Shown here: positions 1 to 12,511 of the stretch, piece after piece
Position numbering within the stretch: the first letter of the stretch is position 1
Layout of the letters: every line of letters starts with the position of its first letter
NCBI GenBank assembly: GCA_018105865.1
Contig: CM030841.1
Span: forward strand, 10,115,729-10,179,728
From: Metaphire vulgaris
Lineage: Eukaryota; Annelida; Clitellata; Crassiclitellata; Megascolecidae
Reading direction: 5' to 3'
DNA: 64,000 bases
Translations under genes and position numbers: made by a program
Notes under the pieces: generated by a model
What the model was told of the DNA's origin: nothing
What the model saw: the letters and a program-made list of their open reading frames with translations, nothing else
Database searches by the model: none

Positions 1-482
1 TTTTGGTGTCAACAAAAGTTTTCTTAAAGACTGTGCTTGTGGAAGCAGTTGTTGAAGCGGTGGCAAAATATAGACACATACGTGATGACTGTCTTAAAAT
101 TGTTGGGTGATTATCATGTGCTGTCTGCCTATTTCAGTTACATTGACAGTGTTGAGCATATGCCTTCAAAGGCTATCAGGGGTCTTTAAATAGTGTTCAT
201 TTATGAACTTATCAGATGATCACATTGTCTCTTTTAGTGAATATTTACTATAGGTGCTGTTCGCTAAATGGTCCATAAGCATTTGTGCATCTCTTCATCC
301 GCGTCGAATACTTAGACTTGGCAGTATTGAGTTAAAGTAATGGTATTTGGTGAATGTCCTTCTGATTAACTCTTGATTAAAGTTATAATTAATTAAGTAT
401 TATTAAAAAGTTTAAATGTGAGTGTTCTATTTTTCTGAAAGCACTACTTATAGGAAAACGAATATTTTTGTTTTCTATTTAG
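1..482. other. Upstream RNF10 intron, no feature recognised
   Basis: This AT-rich stretch precedes the first recognisable RNF10 exon. No upstream RNF10 exon (the RING region or the segment just after it) could be read in any frame. A polypyrimidine tract ending TATTTAG at 476-482 is the acceptor of the next exon, so the stretch is best read as intron. Confidence 0.5.
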
Positions 483-2458
483 ACATTGGAAGGATCATTC
501 ATTACTGCAGCTGTAAAGTCACTGGAGGTTTGTTTTGTTTTCACTTGCCTGGGTTGTATTTGTCTATATTTTTTAGGTATGAGACAAATTATTTCAGTTT
601 ACCTTGCTTTGGGTCATCGTATGGAGACTCTTAGAGCAGGCTTGTGCAATGCTAATTAAAATTATGGAATGAAAGTTTCACGATCATTGTTACAGGAACG
701 AGCGGTAAAGTTGAAACTCAATGATGTGGAATCTGCTGAGTCGACTGAATCCGAGTTGCAGTTGTGCACTTCAGATGAAACATCTGCAGACATGTTGTCC
801 CCGGTTCAGGCAACACGCTCTGTGAAAGTACGCTTCAAACTGTTTTTATTTACTTTTCATAATTTGTCTTTAATGAAATTGGTTCAAGGTAAATTTTGAT
901 AAAATTCTGGATTTAGATCCTTGATTTTGATTTGCTAGATTGTATAGTCTTAGCACCAAAAATTATTGTCGGTTCTTTTTCAGACGATCATAAAGTACGT
1001 GTCCGCTTTCAGCGATGAAGAGGCCCCAGAACCAAGTCCTACCCTTGTGGAATTGCCCAGTGACACAGTGGAGAAAAGCAAAGTTCCAGAGCCAAATCCT
1101 ACCATTGTGGAATTGCCCAGTGACACAGTGGAGAAAAGCAAGGTTCCAGAGCAAAGTCCTGCTCTTGTGGAATTGCCCAGTGACACAGTGGAGAAAAGCG
1201 AAGATCTAGATGTTGATGCTGTAATTCCTGCCACAAGTGACTTGAATGCCACACCAACTGGTGCTTCAGAATCTGTTGACCCCGATGATAACCTGAAGCC
1301 TACCAGAGACGTTAATCTACTTGAACCAAAGTCTCTGTACTACAGGAAAAAGAGGGAGAGAGCAGATGCTGCTTACTTTTATCAGTGTTAGTACTGCTTC
1401 TGTAGCTGGTTTTTTTTCAGTAGCAAGACATAATTTGTAGTTGAATTTGAAATTATGTTAGTCCATTAGCCATTAGAATGCAGTCTTTGATTTTGTCATC
1501 ATTCACATTTAAACTGCTGAATTATTGTGATTGTACTTGTACCAAGGAACAGTTTTAGTTCAGGATAGTCTATGTATGCACCTTGGTGTTTGTCTAAATA
1601 TTGTTTAGCTTGTCCACTCTTTACTGAAGAACAGCTAGTGGTCAGATACCTGATACTGTGCAAGATGTAATGGAAGTTAAGTTTAATAATTTCTTTGTGT
1701 TTCAGCTGCTGATGGTCAACACATCTATCTGCATGGACTGAATGTCAGTTGTCTGAAAGCTCAGTATGGCGATCTTGCTAACTGTCCTGACGAACTGACT
1801 GCCAAAATCATCGATCTTGAGCGGATTTTTATGGATGAGGTTGGTTATTGCTTGCTGCGTAGATTTGCTGTGACAAAATGCCTTTGATTGATCAGCCAGA
1901 TATCTATATTTGGCACTTTGTGACAATTTTGGCTGGATATTTCACCTGTGCCTGAGAATTACTGAATTTTGTGTGTACGTGACGTACACACAAAATTAGT
2001 ATATAGTACATTAAATTTTGTTTAGGTTGTATGAGTAAAAGCAGACTTGATTGTAATTGATTTGCTCTTTCCACTTCATAGTCTCTTCTATATTGCTATG
2101 GTGCAGTTGACTGCTGTGGTCGTTTACTAGGGACTCGTCTGACTTAAATTGCTTTCAGTCAATCATTTACCATCTCTTCATAGATATGACCCATACATTT
2201 TACACTGATTGTTTTCAGCTGTGTGTGTGTGTATTATTTATTTATATATATATATTTTTATTACTTCAGGAGCTTCGTAAAAAATATCGTTGGCTGAATC
2301 ATTTGCCTCTGACATGTGAATTTATGATGGCAGAACTAGATATAAAGCCACCTGTAGTATCACAGGAGGTCCTAGATTTGTTTGCAGGTATGTCTGTTTG
2401 CATGCATGCGTGTGTGTGGTTGCTTGATTGAAAATTGTTTTGTCAGTATGCACCATTT

Positions 2459-2512
<54 letters not shown>

Positions 2513-5500
2513 CAATTTTATTAATAATACATTTTAGGAGCTGTTTATTGTATTGCTTTAAATATTGTTGCCATTGTCTGGGTAGCACATGTGCATACTA
2601 CTAGTTTTTCAAATTTTTATTTTCATTCCACTGTCTTGAATTCATTGCTAATTAAATGACCAGCAGCTTGTTACAGACAAAGTTTTATTTAGAATTCATT
2701 TTAATGCAGAACACTATCACATGCATATTTTAGCTCCAATCATTTTGAGTTACCTTTTCAACAGGCTACAGATTGTTAGTTCACTATCTGAGTTCATCAG
2801 TTAAGCTGTTTCAGATTTATCAGAGACAGAAAATGCTTGTTCCATGTCATCATTTTCACTTTCTGCTTGCATGGCAGCAATAGTTAGATGCAAAACCATT
2901 CCACTTCACTTGTTCCCATATTTCAGTCTAATTTTGGTGTCTCTAATTTTTTTTAAAGAGAAATAAAATAATGGTATTATAAAAATATAAATCCTTATTT
3001 TTTATGGGATTTTGATTTCTTTAACCTTAATTTCAGATGAGGCTTTGAAACGCCAGCAGGAAAGAGAGAGAAAGCGCCAGTATGATAATAAACGAACGCA
3101 GAGAATTCAAAATGAAGAATGTCGGAAAATGGGGATCGGTGAGTTTATACAAAACATTTAGATGAGGCTCCTTTATGGCATTGCAGAGGCTTATGCTTAT
3201 CAATGCCGGAACTATACTGGCATGCAGTCAGTTTATCACTGATTGCACTTTGGTAGTTTCAATAGCTGGTCTATAGAAATTTGATCATGATGAGGGACCA
3301 CAGTTTTCCCAGGGAATTTTTTCCAGGTTCCTCGCGTCAGTTTGCCCAATTCTACGGCTCACCACACCATGCTGTTTATTGAATGAATTGAAAACTGTAA
3401 GGATTATTTAAAGCATGTTGGGCTAACACCGTTGGCAGATGGAAAATGCACAAAAGATGGCAGGTCTGATGTCTGTTTGTCAAATGCCCTTCCCAGATCT
3501 GCCGTCTTTGGTGCGTATTCCGTCTGCCAATGAATATGGTGAGTGATTAATGATTATGTTGCAAATCACTAGATCTCCTTTGATGACAAGCACATGAGAG
3601 CCAAACTCTACCCAACTGGCAGGAGTCATGTCAACTGCAGTTTTTGAACACTGACTCATGTTCATTACTAGAGAATACATGTACTGAGCCTACGCAGTGC
3701 ACAAATTCACCAGTTCAAACATCTATCAATGTTTAAGTTTGTCTGTCTGACAATAAGTGTTAAACAATGCAAAATATAGTAATGAATCAATAATTTCACT
3801 AATTGCTAAATAAATGAGAAATTTGTCAGCATTTGTAAGTAAAGTAAGTAAGAGAACGTCAAGATTAGAGTGGTAACTTGTCAAAAAGACTGCGGCGAAC
3901 ACTTTAAACAGAATTAACCAAGTAGCTAGTCTTTGTGTCATTGGTCACATGGTCACTAGTATCACTAATCACTGGCCAGTATCGAATTCCGTTAAATTCC
4001 ACGGGAATGGGAAAATTCCATAGCTTGGCTCAAAATTCCATGATCTATACAAAACTGTAGTCCCTAATTATGATGATGCCTGGATTTGTGCATGTGTGTT
4101 TGAACATGTGCGTATGCATGCATGCACAGGTTGGATGTACTGCATGTTATATTGGCGGGATGGTAGAAATTTCTGGTGTTCATAAAGATTATGCTTACTT
4201 ACCAAATTGATGTAAATAATGTTATTGTGTGAAAATAAAGAAAAGAGAGGCCATGATGTGCACATATTGATCATTGGTGAATTAATGAAAAAAGCAGCAC
4301 TAAACTCCTTTCAGCTAAATCCTAGATAGCAGATTTATGAGTCACAGTATTCTACCGGCTTATTAAAATATTTGTGATGGTATTGAAGTAATTTTCTTCT
4401 CAACGCTTTGATGAGTATATCTTGTTTAAAATTCTAGAGTGACAATGTGGTATTTGTGTATGAATATTGTGTATTAATTTTGCATACTGTTTTATTTGCA
4501 AGTTCTTTGTGCTCATCTATTTTCTTCCTAAGCTTATATTTGGATATAGAACTTAATTATCAATATCAGGTTTTAACTTGAACTGGTTCAGTTTTCATGT
4601 TATGATGATTAGTGCTCTTTTATGAATCAATACTGAAGATTATTTGTTGATGAAAAGCACTATTCATCTGATTGATTGTGATTGATTTGTATAGATCCAC
4701 ATTCACGTATTGTGAGATCCGAATTCAAAAGAGGAAAGCACCCCACTAACATAAGCTCTATTGATGCTGCATTTTCATCAATGCCATCTGCAAACCAGTG
4801 GAACCAGGCGGAGAAGTCTTCAAATTCACCACCAAACTCCTTGACCTCTGGTGCGTGCGGACAATTTCTTTTCTATGAGCATGTGTTAGAAATGTGTGTG
4901 TGTGGGATAACTGTCTATGTAGGTTTCATTTGTAAGTTAGACTGGTTATAGTTTGCAAACTCTGTATTTTTCTGCCATTTTTTTAATCAGTTATTTCTAT
5001 TGCAGAAGATCTCGTTGAAGGTGTTTCAAGGAACTCGTGCAGTTCAGAAGATGCTTCTCTTCCTTCAGTTTCATTTGCACAGGTAATGAATTCCCTTTTT
5101 TAAGTTATTGGTCTTTAACCCTTTGAACCTGACAGGCCACTAAAGTGGACTGTCAGATTGGCATACTGCATATGGCCTAATCACTAGAAAGGCTAGTTTT
5201 CAAAAGGTTAATTTAGCTATTCTGCCTTTGGGCAAAGTAACATAAAATTTTGCTGTTAGAATAGTGATTATGAACTAGGCAGAGTAGAAATCATGTGGCA
5301 GGAATATCTGGAATCAGAGTGTCAAATAGAGCCAGTACATTGAGGCACTTGAAAATCAGTCATGTTAAACCCCTTTACCAGCCATAACTCATGTGCATCC
5401 AATTTACATCGCATTATAAATAAATGGCCAGTAAAGGGGTTAAAGTTTAAAGTCATTTATGCATACTGGAAAAAACTTTGTTTCTAGTTAACAGTTGTAC

Positions 5501-7432
5501 CATTGCATAGATGGCATCATTTTAGATTTTGCATTTCCTTTAAAGCAAGCCTGGAGTGGAATTTGTATTATATGTTTTATCAGTTTTTTAAATTTTGGTG
5601 CAACTTCGGATGATGCTTCTATGCATTTTGAAGTGGCACTATAGAAGTTGATTTTTGGATTAGATTATGATATGTTGCAGCACATTTGTTGTTAGTCAAC
5701 ATGCTTCATGAATGACCATTTGAAAGATGTTGTGGTAATTCATTGGCACTGTTAGTGATGTTCATCTTTGTCTACAGAAATAGACTTTTTACCTTGGTGT
5801 TGTCATCTTCTGGCCTAGATATGCCACCACTTGTCTTTTGTAATTTAATCTCATTTTTTCAGTTAAAGTGGCAATGTCATCATCTGTGTGAGTTGCTTTT
5901 GTCTTCCCAATTGATTTTGTTTTATATTTAGTTACCCAAGCAGTAGGGTTGTGTGCTGTTCTGTTTAATGCAGATGTTGAAGATGGGAAACCCAAAACCA
6001 ACTCCATCTGGTGTCGTGGAAAAGTCTTCACAACCTATTGAGGATAAGAAGGAAACCAATGGTTCTGACAGTTCTGGCGAGGAATTGGCTCGTCCTCCTG
6101 CTTTCTGCTACGCTTTAATGTCTGACATTGGAGAGAAATTGGCGGAGTTAGATCGAGCAGGTGGGTGAAGCACTTCATGCTGTGACATCTACCATCCCCA
6201 CCAATGTTCCCTCTAATTCTTGAGGGTCTGCATGCACATGAAATTTTTCTTGGGCAACATTTTTTCAATTGACTAACTTTTGGGTAATTTTACTTTGTGC
6301 AAAGAAAGAAAATTGTGTGTGGCAATATAATCAAGTTTGCAACCATACTAACCACACGCCAAGTGTTAAAAAGTGGTGATGACTTTTTCTCTCGTCATGA
6401 CGTTAAATTTATGTAATATATGGGTCATGTGGTGGTGATGACCTTTTTGCCAAAATATTTAGGCAATTTTTCATAAAAAATTAAGCTTTCTGCAATTTGT
6501 TTTTGCAATAAAAAAAATTATATTTTGGGCGCATGTCTCCCATTTTTGGACACGCGTATGCACTCCCACCTGAGTGAACATTGATCCCACTAAGGGACTT
6601 GATGCGTCCCTTCCAAGCATAATTGCAGAGGCTGGGTTTGTGGAGGGAAGGGTTATAAAAGTGGTAAAAATTCTGCAGATGATGGTCTTGGTATCAAAGG
6701 CTGCATAAAAATTATGAGGTTTCCAGGTAAATTTCAAATATGGTTTTTAAATGTCAGCTTTCTTTTTGCTGGTTCTTGCATTAACTGTGACAAACATCTA
6801 CATAGGTTAGTTACCGTATTACATGAAATATTAATAAATTTTCAAAACCACTGAGTTGGTAGTGGCAAATTGAGTTTTGATTTGCTGCCTGTGTTAAAAG
6901 CAAGTATACAATCATGAGTTACTTCATTTCGTGCAACGAATCAAGTCTTCATGTTTAAGGTTAAAGCCTTCCTTTTCCAGGAGTTAAAGCCTTCCTTTTC
7001 CAGGAGGCATATCCTCCTTGAGTATAATTGACCCAACCACCATGTCCAAGGGTTTTATTGGCCCTCATCTGAATCAACTGCACCATTTATGCAGTAGCTG
7101 TTCTAAAATGAAGCCCCTTGAGTACAGCCAGCTATCTTTACTCCTTTCACAAGCATTATACTAATTTGCCAGGGCTTGCTTACTACTTGCTTTGTTTGTT
7201 ATTGTTGCGTCTCTATTTTTTAAAATGTTGGTAGTGGTGTGCCACATTCAAGACCTTGTTTTAGTTCTTGATGATGATAAGTGAATTTTATAATTGGAGT
7301 TAAGAAATGATTTACTACAGTAATCCTCGTTATCCCGCCCATATCCGTCATTAGCGTTCTATTTTTAGCGGCGGGGTGGCGACTTAACGAGGGCAAGTCA
7401 ATTGAGTAATCCATTACAAAGTATTGTTGAAC

Positions 7433-7495
<63 letters not shown>

Positions 7496-8698
7496 CCATT
7501 CATAACAATATAGGCTACAGTATTGGAGTCTATTTGGCAGGCATAAGCAATTGGACAGTTCAGAGTTCAGACCAGCATTGTTACAATAATTATTCAAAAG
7601 GCGTGGAGTGGAATAGGCCTCAGAAATTCGAATAGTAGCCTGTCTTTGAGAAGTTAAACGCATGGATTCCACCCTATACGTTTAACAGCAATTCCTCTCT
7701 TCCTTTGTTTCTTTCTCTCCCTTTACCCCTTCATATCTGTCTCTCTTTATCTCCCTCTCCTGCTCTTGCCTTTCTCTTTGATGTGCGCCAATAACAGCGG
7801 CGGCCAGAGTTTACAACGTTAGCTCTCTTTCCTTCTCTCCCTACCTTCGTCGCGCTCTCTCTCTCTCTCTCACCCCTTCCTATCCCTCCCTCCCTCTCTC
7901 CTCCATCTCTTGTCTCTTGCCCTTAGTTGCGGGGCAATTGACTTTCTGAGAATGCCGACACCCAGTCACACTGATATAGGGAGATGGTGTGAACAGATTT
8001 CCTCCATTTAATTGTTCCCATTGTCTTTATTAATAACATAACAATACCCTGTACAGTATAAATAGAAATCCATGCATTGGCATTGCACCTGAGCTCGTGG
8101 CAATGGCGCAGATTAACGACGGTCAAATTACATAGGATCAAACCCAATGCCTTGATGTGGCGGCGAGAGGCGAGGATATTTGTTTTTCGAGGTAGAATGC
8201 ATGGCGGGAAATCCGTTCTAGACCTACGCATGGCGAGAGGCGAGTTTGGCGGCTTAACGGGGGGCGAGATAACGAGGTTTTACTGTAGTAATATCAATTA
8301 AGTATTTCATCAGAATCAAGTCATTAGGTGATTCTGCATAGTTTGAAATGAATAATAAATACTGTTTGATTATCAATTCTGTGTAAAGGTTGCTTAAGTG
8401 AATGTTGTTCTGAGATTGATTGGAGTTTTTATGTATAGTTCATTTAAAACCAGTGCTAAAGAGTTTACAAATTTTGTTTACTCATGAAAGGTCAACAGAG
8501 AATTATCAGAACATTTTACTGAGCTTAAAAGTGGATTGATTATATTACATTTTATGTATTCTAATATTTGCACTATATTTGCTTGCAGGTAATAGCGAAG
8601 AAGGTTTTGACGAGACAGTGAATAATGGAAAGAAGAAGAAGAAGAAATTAAAGAAACTGCTGTTTACATCTGGTCACATGTTTCACAACAAGCATTAG
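483..8698 (+). CDS. RNF10: RNF10 (RING finger protein 10), 3' ten exons
   Basis: RNF10 is a RING-type E3 ubiquitin ligase, known from vertebrates to act on 40S ribosomal proteins and in neuronal signalling. The RING itself is encoded left of this window. Exons read by eye: 483-527, 696-827 (or -821), 984-1386, 1706-1839, 2270-2387, 3037-3138, 4695-4850, 5006-5082, 5974-6160, 8589-8698. All have AG acceptors and GT donors and the phases join without a break; the stop is TAG at 8696-8698. Family-specific blocks are FITAAVKSLE, IKYVSAFSDEE, FYQSADGQHIYLHGLN, RWLNHLPLTCEF, PPVVSQEVLDLF, a basic KRQQERERKRQ stretch, SVSFAQMLKMG, and a lysine-rich C-terminus ending KKLLFTSGHMFHNKH. The third exon carries three tandem copies of a 20-residue unit that I do not know from other RNF10 proteins. 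The last intron holds two DNA transposons. Confidence 0.92.
1029..1208 (+). repeat. 60-bp coding minisatellite, three copies, in RNF10
   Basis: Three head-to-tail 60-bp units lie inside one RNF10 exon. They encode the 20-residue unit containing VELPSDTVEKSKVPE. The units are nearly identical at the DNA level, third codon positions included, so the expansion is recent. The unit is a multiple of three and keeps the frame. It is proline, serine and glutamate rich and probably disordered. Confidence 0.9.
2464..2510. repeat. (AT)n microsatellite in RNF10 intron
   Basis: About 23 uninterrupted AT dinucleotides lie just after the RNF10 exon that ends at 2387. Confidence 0.95.
6202..6583. mobile_element. 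hAT-type miniature element (CAATGTTCCCTCTAA end)
   Basis: The left end is CAATGTTCCCTCTAATTC and the right end is TGAGTGAACATTG, an imperfect inverted terminal repeat. Flanks ATCCCCAC and ATCCCACT match at 7 of 8 positions, fitting the 8-bp duplication of hAT elements. It carries two partial copies (6376-6400 and 6433-6458) of the GATGACC-T-run motif seen in other elements here. It has no coding capacity and sits in the last RNF10 intron. Confidence 0.7.
7318..8285. mobile_element. pogo/Tc1-like element with TA target site
   Basis: The ends are inverted: CAGTAATCCTCGTTATCC on the left, and on the right the complement of CAGTAAAACCTCGTTATC. Both ends are flanked by TA (7316-7317 and 8286-8287), typical of the Tc1/mariner superfamily; the CCTCGTTAT core resembles pogo/Tigger ends. 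The 968-bp body holds a TA microsatellite (about 7440-7494) and a pyrimidine-rich stretch (about 7690-7920). No transposase frame was recognised. It lies in the last RNF10 intron. Confidence 0.7.
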
Positions 8699-9915
8699 AT
8701 ACTTCAACTCTTATCAGAGATTTAGTGCCCCTCTAGTTTGAAGAGAGTGTTTAGCCCTGTTGTAGTTTTCAAACCTTCATCAGCAGGTTGCTTATTTTGT
8801 TATGAAGGTGATATCATTGTCATACCAATTATGCCTTTGTGTTATTCTCGGAAGCAGAAGTCGACATTTTTGCAGATGCCATTGAATGCGTTTTGTTTCA
8901 GGGGATTAACATGTCGGGCAGACGTGGCTTTGTTTTAAAAATAGTTAAGGTATGACTTGATTTTGTCGAGTTGCTTATACAAACATTTGCTGACGGTAGC
9001 TTGCATGCATGCTAACAACCGTTGTATAAGTGTGCATGTATTTGTTCTGTTAAGAATGACACTTAATAGCTAAGCGTTTGGTTGTGATGTCCATGCAAGG
9101 ATTTGAAGCTCTCCTTATCTTTACCTTTCCACTTTTTATTCACTCTCTTTTCAGTATGGACATTATAGAAGACCGTGTCTTTTCAGTATGGACATTATAG
9201 AAGACAGTGTCTTTATGCTGTATAAAACCAAATCTGTTGCAACAGATTTAACCTTAATAGAATGCAATGACATGAGAACCAATTTTCCAATGTGTGTTTT
9301 AATGTGATAAATATATTAGGACCCTTGCATAATTACGTAATGCTGGAGTGTGGGGTCCTTGAAAACGTTAGGTGGGGACTGTGAGCTTAACGTTATGTAA
9401 TGCTTTTAAAAACTGATTTGCTAACTGTAAAGAGCTACAGCTAGAGATTTGGACATAGTGGCAATTATTAGGCCTATGCTACGTTAGATTTAACGTTATG
9501 AATGTCCAATAGCCTATTGCAATATTAGACTTAAATGGTAGAAATTTCAGAAACTTTTGATGAATACCGGTAATCACTGTCCATCACCTTTGTTTGTTAA
9601 TAGCTCCAGCTGAATATCCAATGCCATATATTGAAATTTCAGTTTCTGAAAATGTTTAACATGTAAAAGCTTTGTGTGAAACCAACCAGAAAATAATTCA
9701 GACATTTCACCATGATTTATAAATTGTAATTACATGTATGTCAATATATGACAGCATTTTCTGGAGTGCTAGCAAATTTATGAATGACATAACGGTTATA
9801 TGTATGATTACAGTAATGGTCCTCAATAACCAAGATTTTAGATTTATTATGATTGATTTAAACTGGGTTAGAGAACTTTGCATCAAACAGCCAATGTTAA
9901 AATATGTATATCAAA
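8699..9915. other. RNF10 3' UTR and AT-rich spacer
   Basis: Sequence after the RNF10 stop includes a direct repeat of about 29 bp (two copies of CTTTTCAGTATGGACATTAT close to 9150-9200). No AATAAA was found near the stop. The rest is AT-rich with no recognised gene. Confidence 0.4.
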
Positions 9916-10058
9916 AAGTGGCGGCTCCAGGATTTGGCAAGTGTGGGGGTGGCAACTTCTAAGCATGGGTGTCAACCATAAATTTTGTTGATAGGTATGT
10001 AGTAGTAAATATAGGGTCCCAACAGGGGGACCAGGCATTCAATAGGGGGCACGGACCC
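9916..10058. mobile_element. hAT-type miniature element, CAGTGGCGACTCCA family, truncated
   Basis: It begins AAGTGGCGGCTCCAGGATTT and follows the reverse orientation of the copies at 28461 and 54648, including the shared blocks AGGTATGTAGTA, ATAGGGTC and GGGGGCACGG. The far terminal repeat is missing, so only one end is intact. Confidence 0.65.
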
Positions 10059-10586
10059 TCTACTGATATAAATTCCAAATAAATACATTTAGTCTCGAGT
10101 GTTAGTGTGGCATCGAAAAATTGTAGGCCTAATTTGACTTTTTCGTGCTACAATCCTTTTTAAAATGTGCTGAACCTGTTCGTATGAAAACAGAAATTTC
10201 ACATGTTCGACAGTGGAAAGGTAGACTAGTGATTGCGCTATTTATAGTGCCAATTCATTGTTATGACTTGAGAAATAGAAATAGCTTCAAATAAGCATAG
10301 ATTTATTATAATATTAAAGTCTATGGAAATAAGCTTCGTTAGCGTGGAAGACTAAGTTTAATCGCTCGTTTTAATCTTTTTCCTATTCAGTCTAAATGAC
10401 GAATTTTGAACTCGACGATTATAGAAAAGAGGAGGACAAGATCCGTACAATTCAGGTTTATAATTATTTATAAAACGGGTTGGGAGATACAAACATCATT
10501 TTTTAATGCAAGAGTGGTGGACAGTTGGAATTATTATTATTATTCGACGATTTGTGAATAATAATAATAATAATAATGTGATTTTA

Positions 10587-10626
10587 AGTGGTTTAGGAGG
10601 CTAAGTAAGCCTGTGTGAAAACCACT
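10587..10626 (-). other. Hairpin in 3' UTR of CR1/L2-like LINE
   Basis: On the minus strand, downstream of the LINE reverse-transcriptase stop, AGTGGTTT (10619-10626) and AAACCACT (10587-10594) form a perfect 8-bp stem, followed by an ATT-rich tail (10567-10578). Related stems occur at 14618-14654, 35929-35965 and 60922-60958. LINE reverse transcriptases of this group are known to recognise a 3' stem-loop. Confidence 0.65.
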
Positions 10627-10643
10627 GATGTAACCATCTGCAT

Positions 10644-11561
10644 TCAATAACCTAGTTTATCTAGATAGCCTTTGAATCCGTTCACTGTTTCAACTGTCAC
10701 TCCCACCTCGTCCAAACTGTTCCATTTGTCCACAACCCTTGCACTAAAAAAGTTTTTCTTTCTTGGACCAACCCTCTGCTTAAACATTTTGCACTTGTGG
10801 CCTCTTGTGCTGCTATAGTGTGCCAATGTAAAGAATCGATCATATGGCACATCTTTTTTCCCAGTCATTATTTTGTATGTTTCTATCAAATCTCCTCTTT
10901 CTCTTCTCCTTTCTAATGTTGTCAGTCCACAATATTGAAGTCTTTTTTCGTAGCTTAAATTATGGCACCCATTGACCATCTTCGTTGCTCGTCTTTGCAC
11001 TTTTTCTAAAAGTTCTATATCTTTTTTCAAGAATGGATTCCAAGCCTGAACACAGTATTCCAGATGAGGCCTTACTAATGACTTATAAAGTTTAATGATT
11101 ATCTCTTTGTCACGACTCACAATTGTCCTTTTCACCATTCCCAACATTTGGTTTCCCTTTTTTGCTGCCTCCATGCATTGGTGAGATGGATTCATACTTC
11201 TATGGGTGATTATCCCCAAGTCTCTTTCTTTTTCTGTTGTGGTTAGAACCTTCCCCCCTAAAGAATATTCATTACCATTATTAGACTTCCCAACATGCAT
11301 TACAGAACATTTATCAATATTGAAAAGCATCTGCCAGTCCACAGACCACTGAAACAATTTCCTTAGATCTTCTTGTAAAATTTTTGCATCATCCTCCGAG
11401 TCTATATTTCTGCATAACTTTGTATCATCGGCAAACTTTGAAATTTTGGACAGTAATCCTTCATCGATATCATTTATATATATTAGAAAAAGCGTTGACA
11501 CTGAGCCCTGAGGCACTCCACTGATAACTCTTGCCCATTGTGGCGCGTTACACATGGCCAT
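10644..11561 (-). pseudogene. 5'-truncated CR1/L2-like LINE, reverse transcriptase C-terminal part
   Basis: An open frame of about 305 codons encodes the second half of a non-LTR retrotransposon reverse transcriptase. Visible motifs are SGVPQGS (domain 4), the catalytic FADD box (ISKFADDTKL), a domain with LGGKVLTTTEKERDLG, and the C-terminal block YKSLVRPHLEYCVQAW, typical of CR1/L2-type elements. After VPQGSV about three residues normally present are missing (VSTLFLIY instead of a longer VLGPLLFLIY-type run), so the enzyme is probably dead. The endonuclease and the first RT domains are absent, the normal result of incomplete reverse transcription. A second fragment of the same family lies at 59132-59342. 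It sits between RNF10 and IQCC and is not a host gene. Confidence 0.9.
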
Positions 11562-12511
11562 CGGCCAAAACCAAAAAGCGCTGTACAGTCAAACAGTCAA
11601 CGATTATGGTGAACAAATGCGTTTTCAGCTCTTTAGCAAACGTTTCAGGTGAAGTAATCCCGGCCATTTATAAAACGTGGGTTGGGAGTCATAGAAAACA
11701 TCATTTTTAGTCCTGGCCGGAGGAGGAAGAGCCGGTGGCTGGCTGGATCTCAGCTGGAGACGGCACGGAATGAATCGGACGAGAAGATAGTAATGGCTAT
11801 GATTTCAAAATAAACCTCAGCACTAGTAGATCGTAGTAGGAACGCTTCTCGTGGTCGTCCAGAATAGAGGCGCTATATAAATACTTTGTTACATTACATA
11901 TAAAACGGACAGCAAGGAAGTTCAGTAAGCCAATTGACTCCAACCCCATAGTTAATTTATAGGAATAGTTACAGTAAGTATTGCCATTTTTTACTTGCAA
12001 ATAAGATTAAAGGCTGTTTACTGGTGGTTTTAGTTGGCTAAACTTTTTGCCCAGAAAAGGATATATTGTGCACATCAATGCAGCATTTTAAATAGTGTTT
12101 AATACAAATACTGACTCTGAAATAGCAACTCAAGACATTAATTGCCTACCATTGACATACATACTTTGATCAGAATACATTAGAGCATGATGCATACTAC
12201 AGTATAAGGATGGCATCAGACATAAACAGACAAATCTTTGGTTATTGATAATGGTGATGACAGTGCTTAATGGTCCAGTTAAAGTGTGCTATTCTCTAGA
12301 CTGCAAATTAGTGATTTTATATTGCTTTAGTCAGCAATTAACCACTTAATGTTCATTTGAGACCTGCTATTAAAATGGTCATCTGCACTTTGCTTTATGA
12401 GTGTTTCACTGATGCAGTGATATCCTGCTTTATTTTCAAAGTTTAGTTTGGAGAAATTAGCTACCAGCTTATCTATTCTCTTATACTTGTACAATTAGGT
12501 AGTTGTTGATA
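11562..12511. other. Spacer before IQCC
   Basis: No gene was recognised. A copy of the TTTATATAGCGC repeat lies on the minus strand at 11870-11883. A purine-rich stretch near 11710-11770 has no assigned function. The IQCC promoter probably lies here, but no element can be named. Confidence 0.4.

Noticed and set aside
7220..7672. 150-codon minus-strand frame in the last RNF10 intron
   Set aside because: It runs through the end of a transposon and a TA microsatellite, and no domain is visible.
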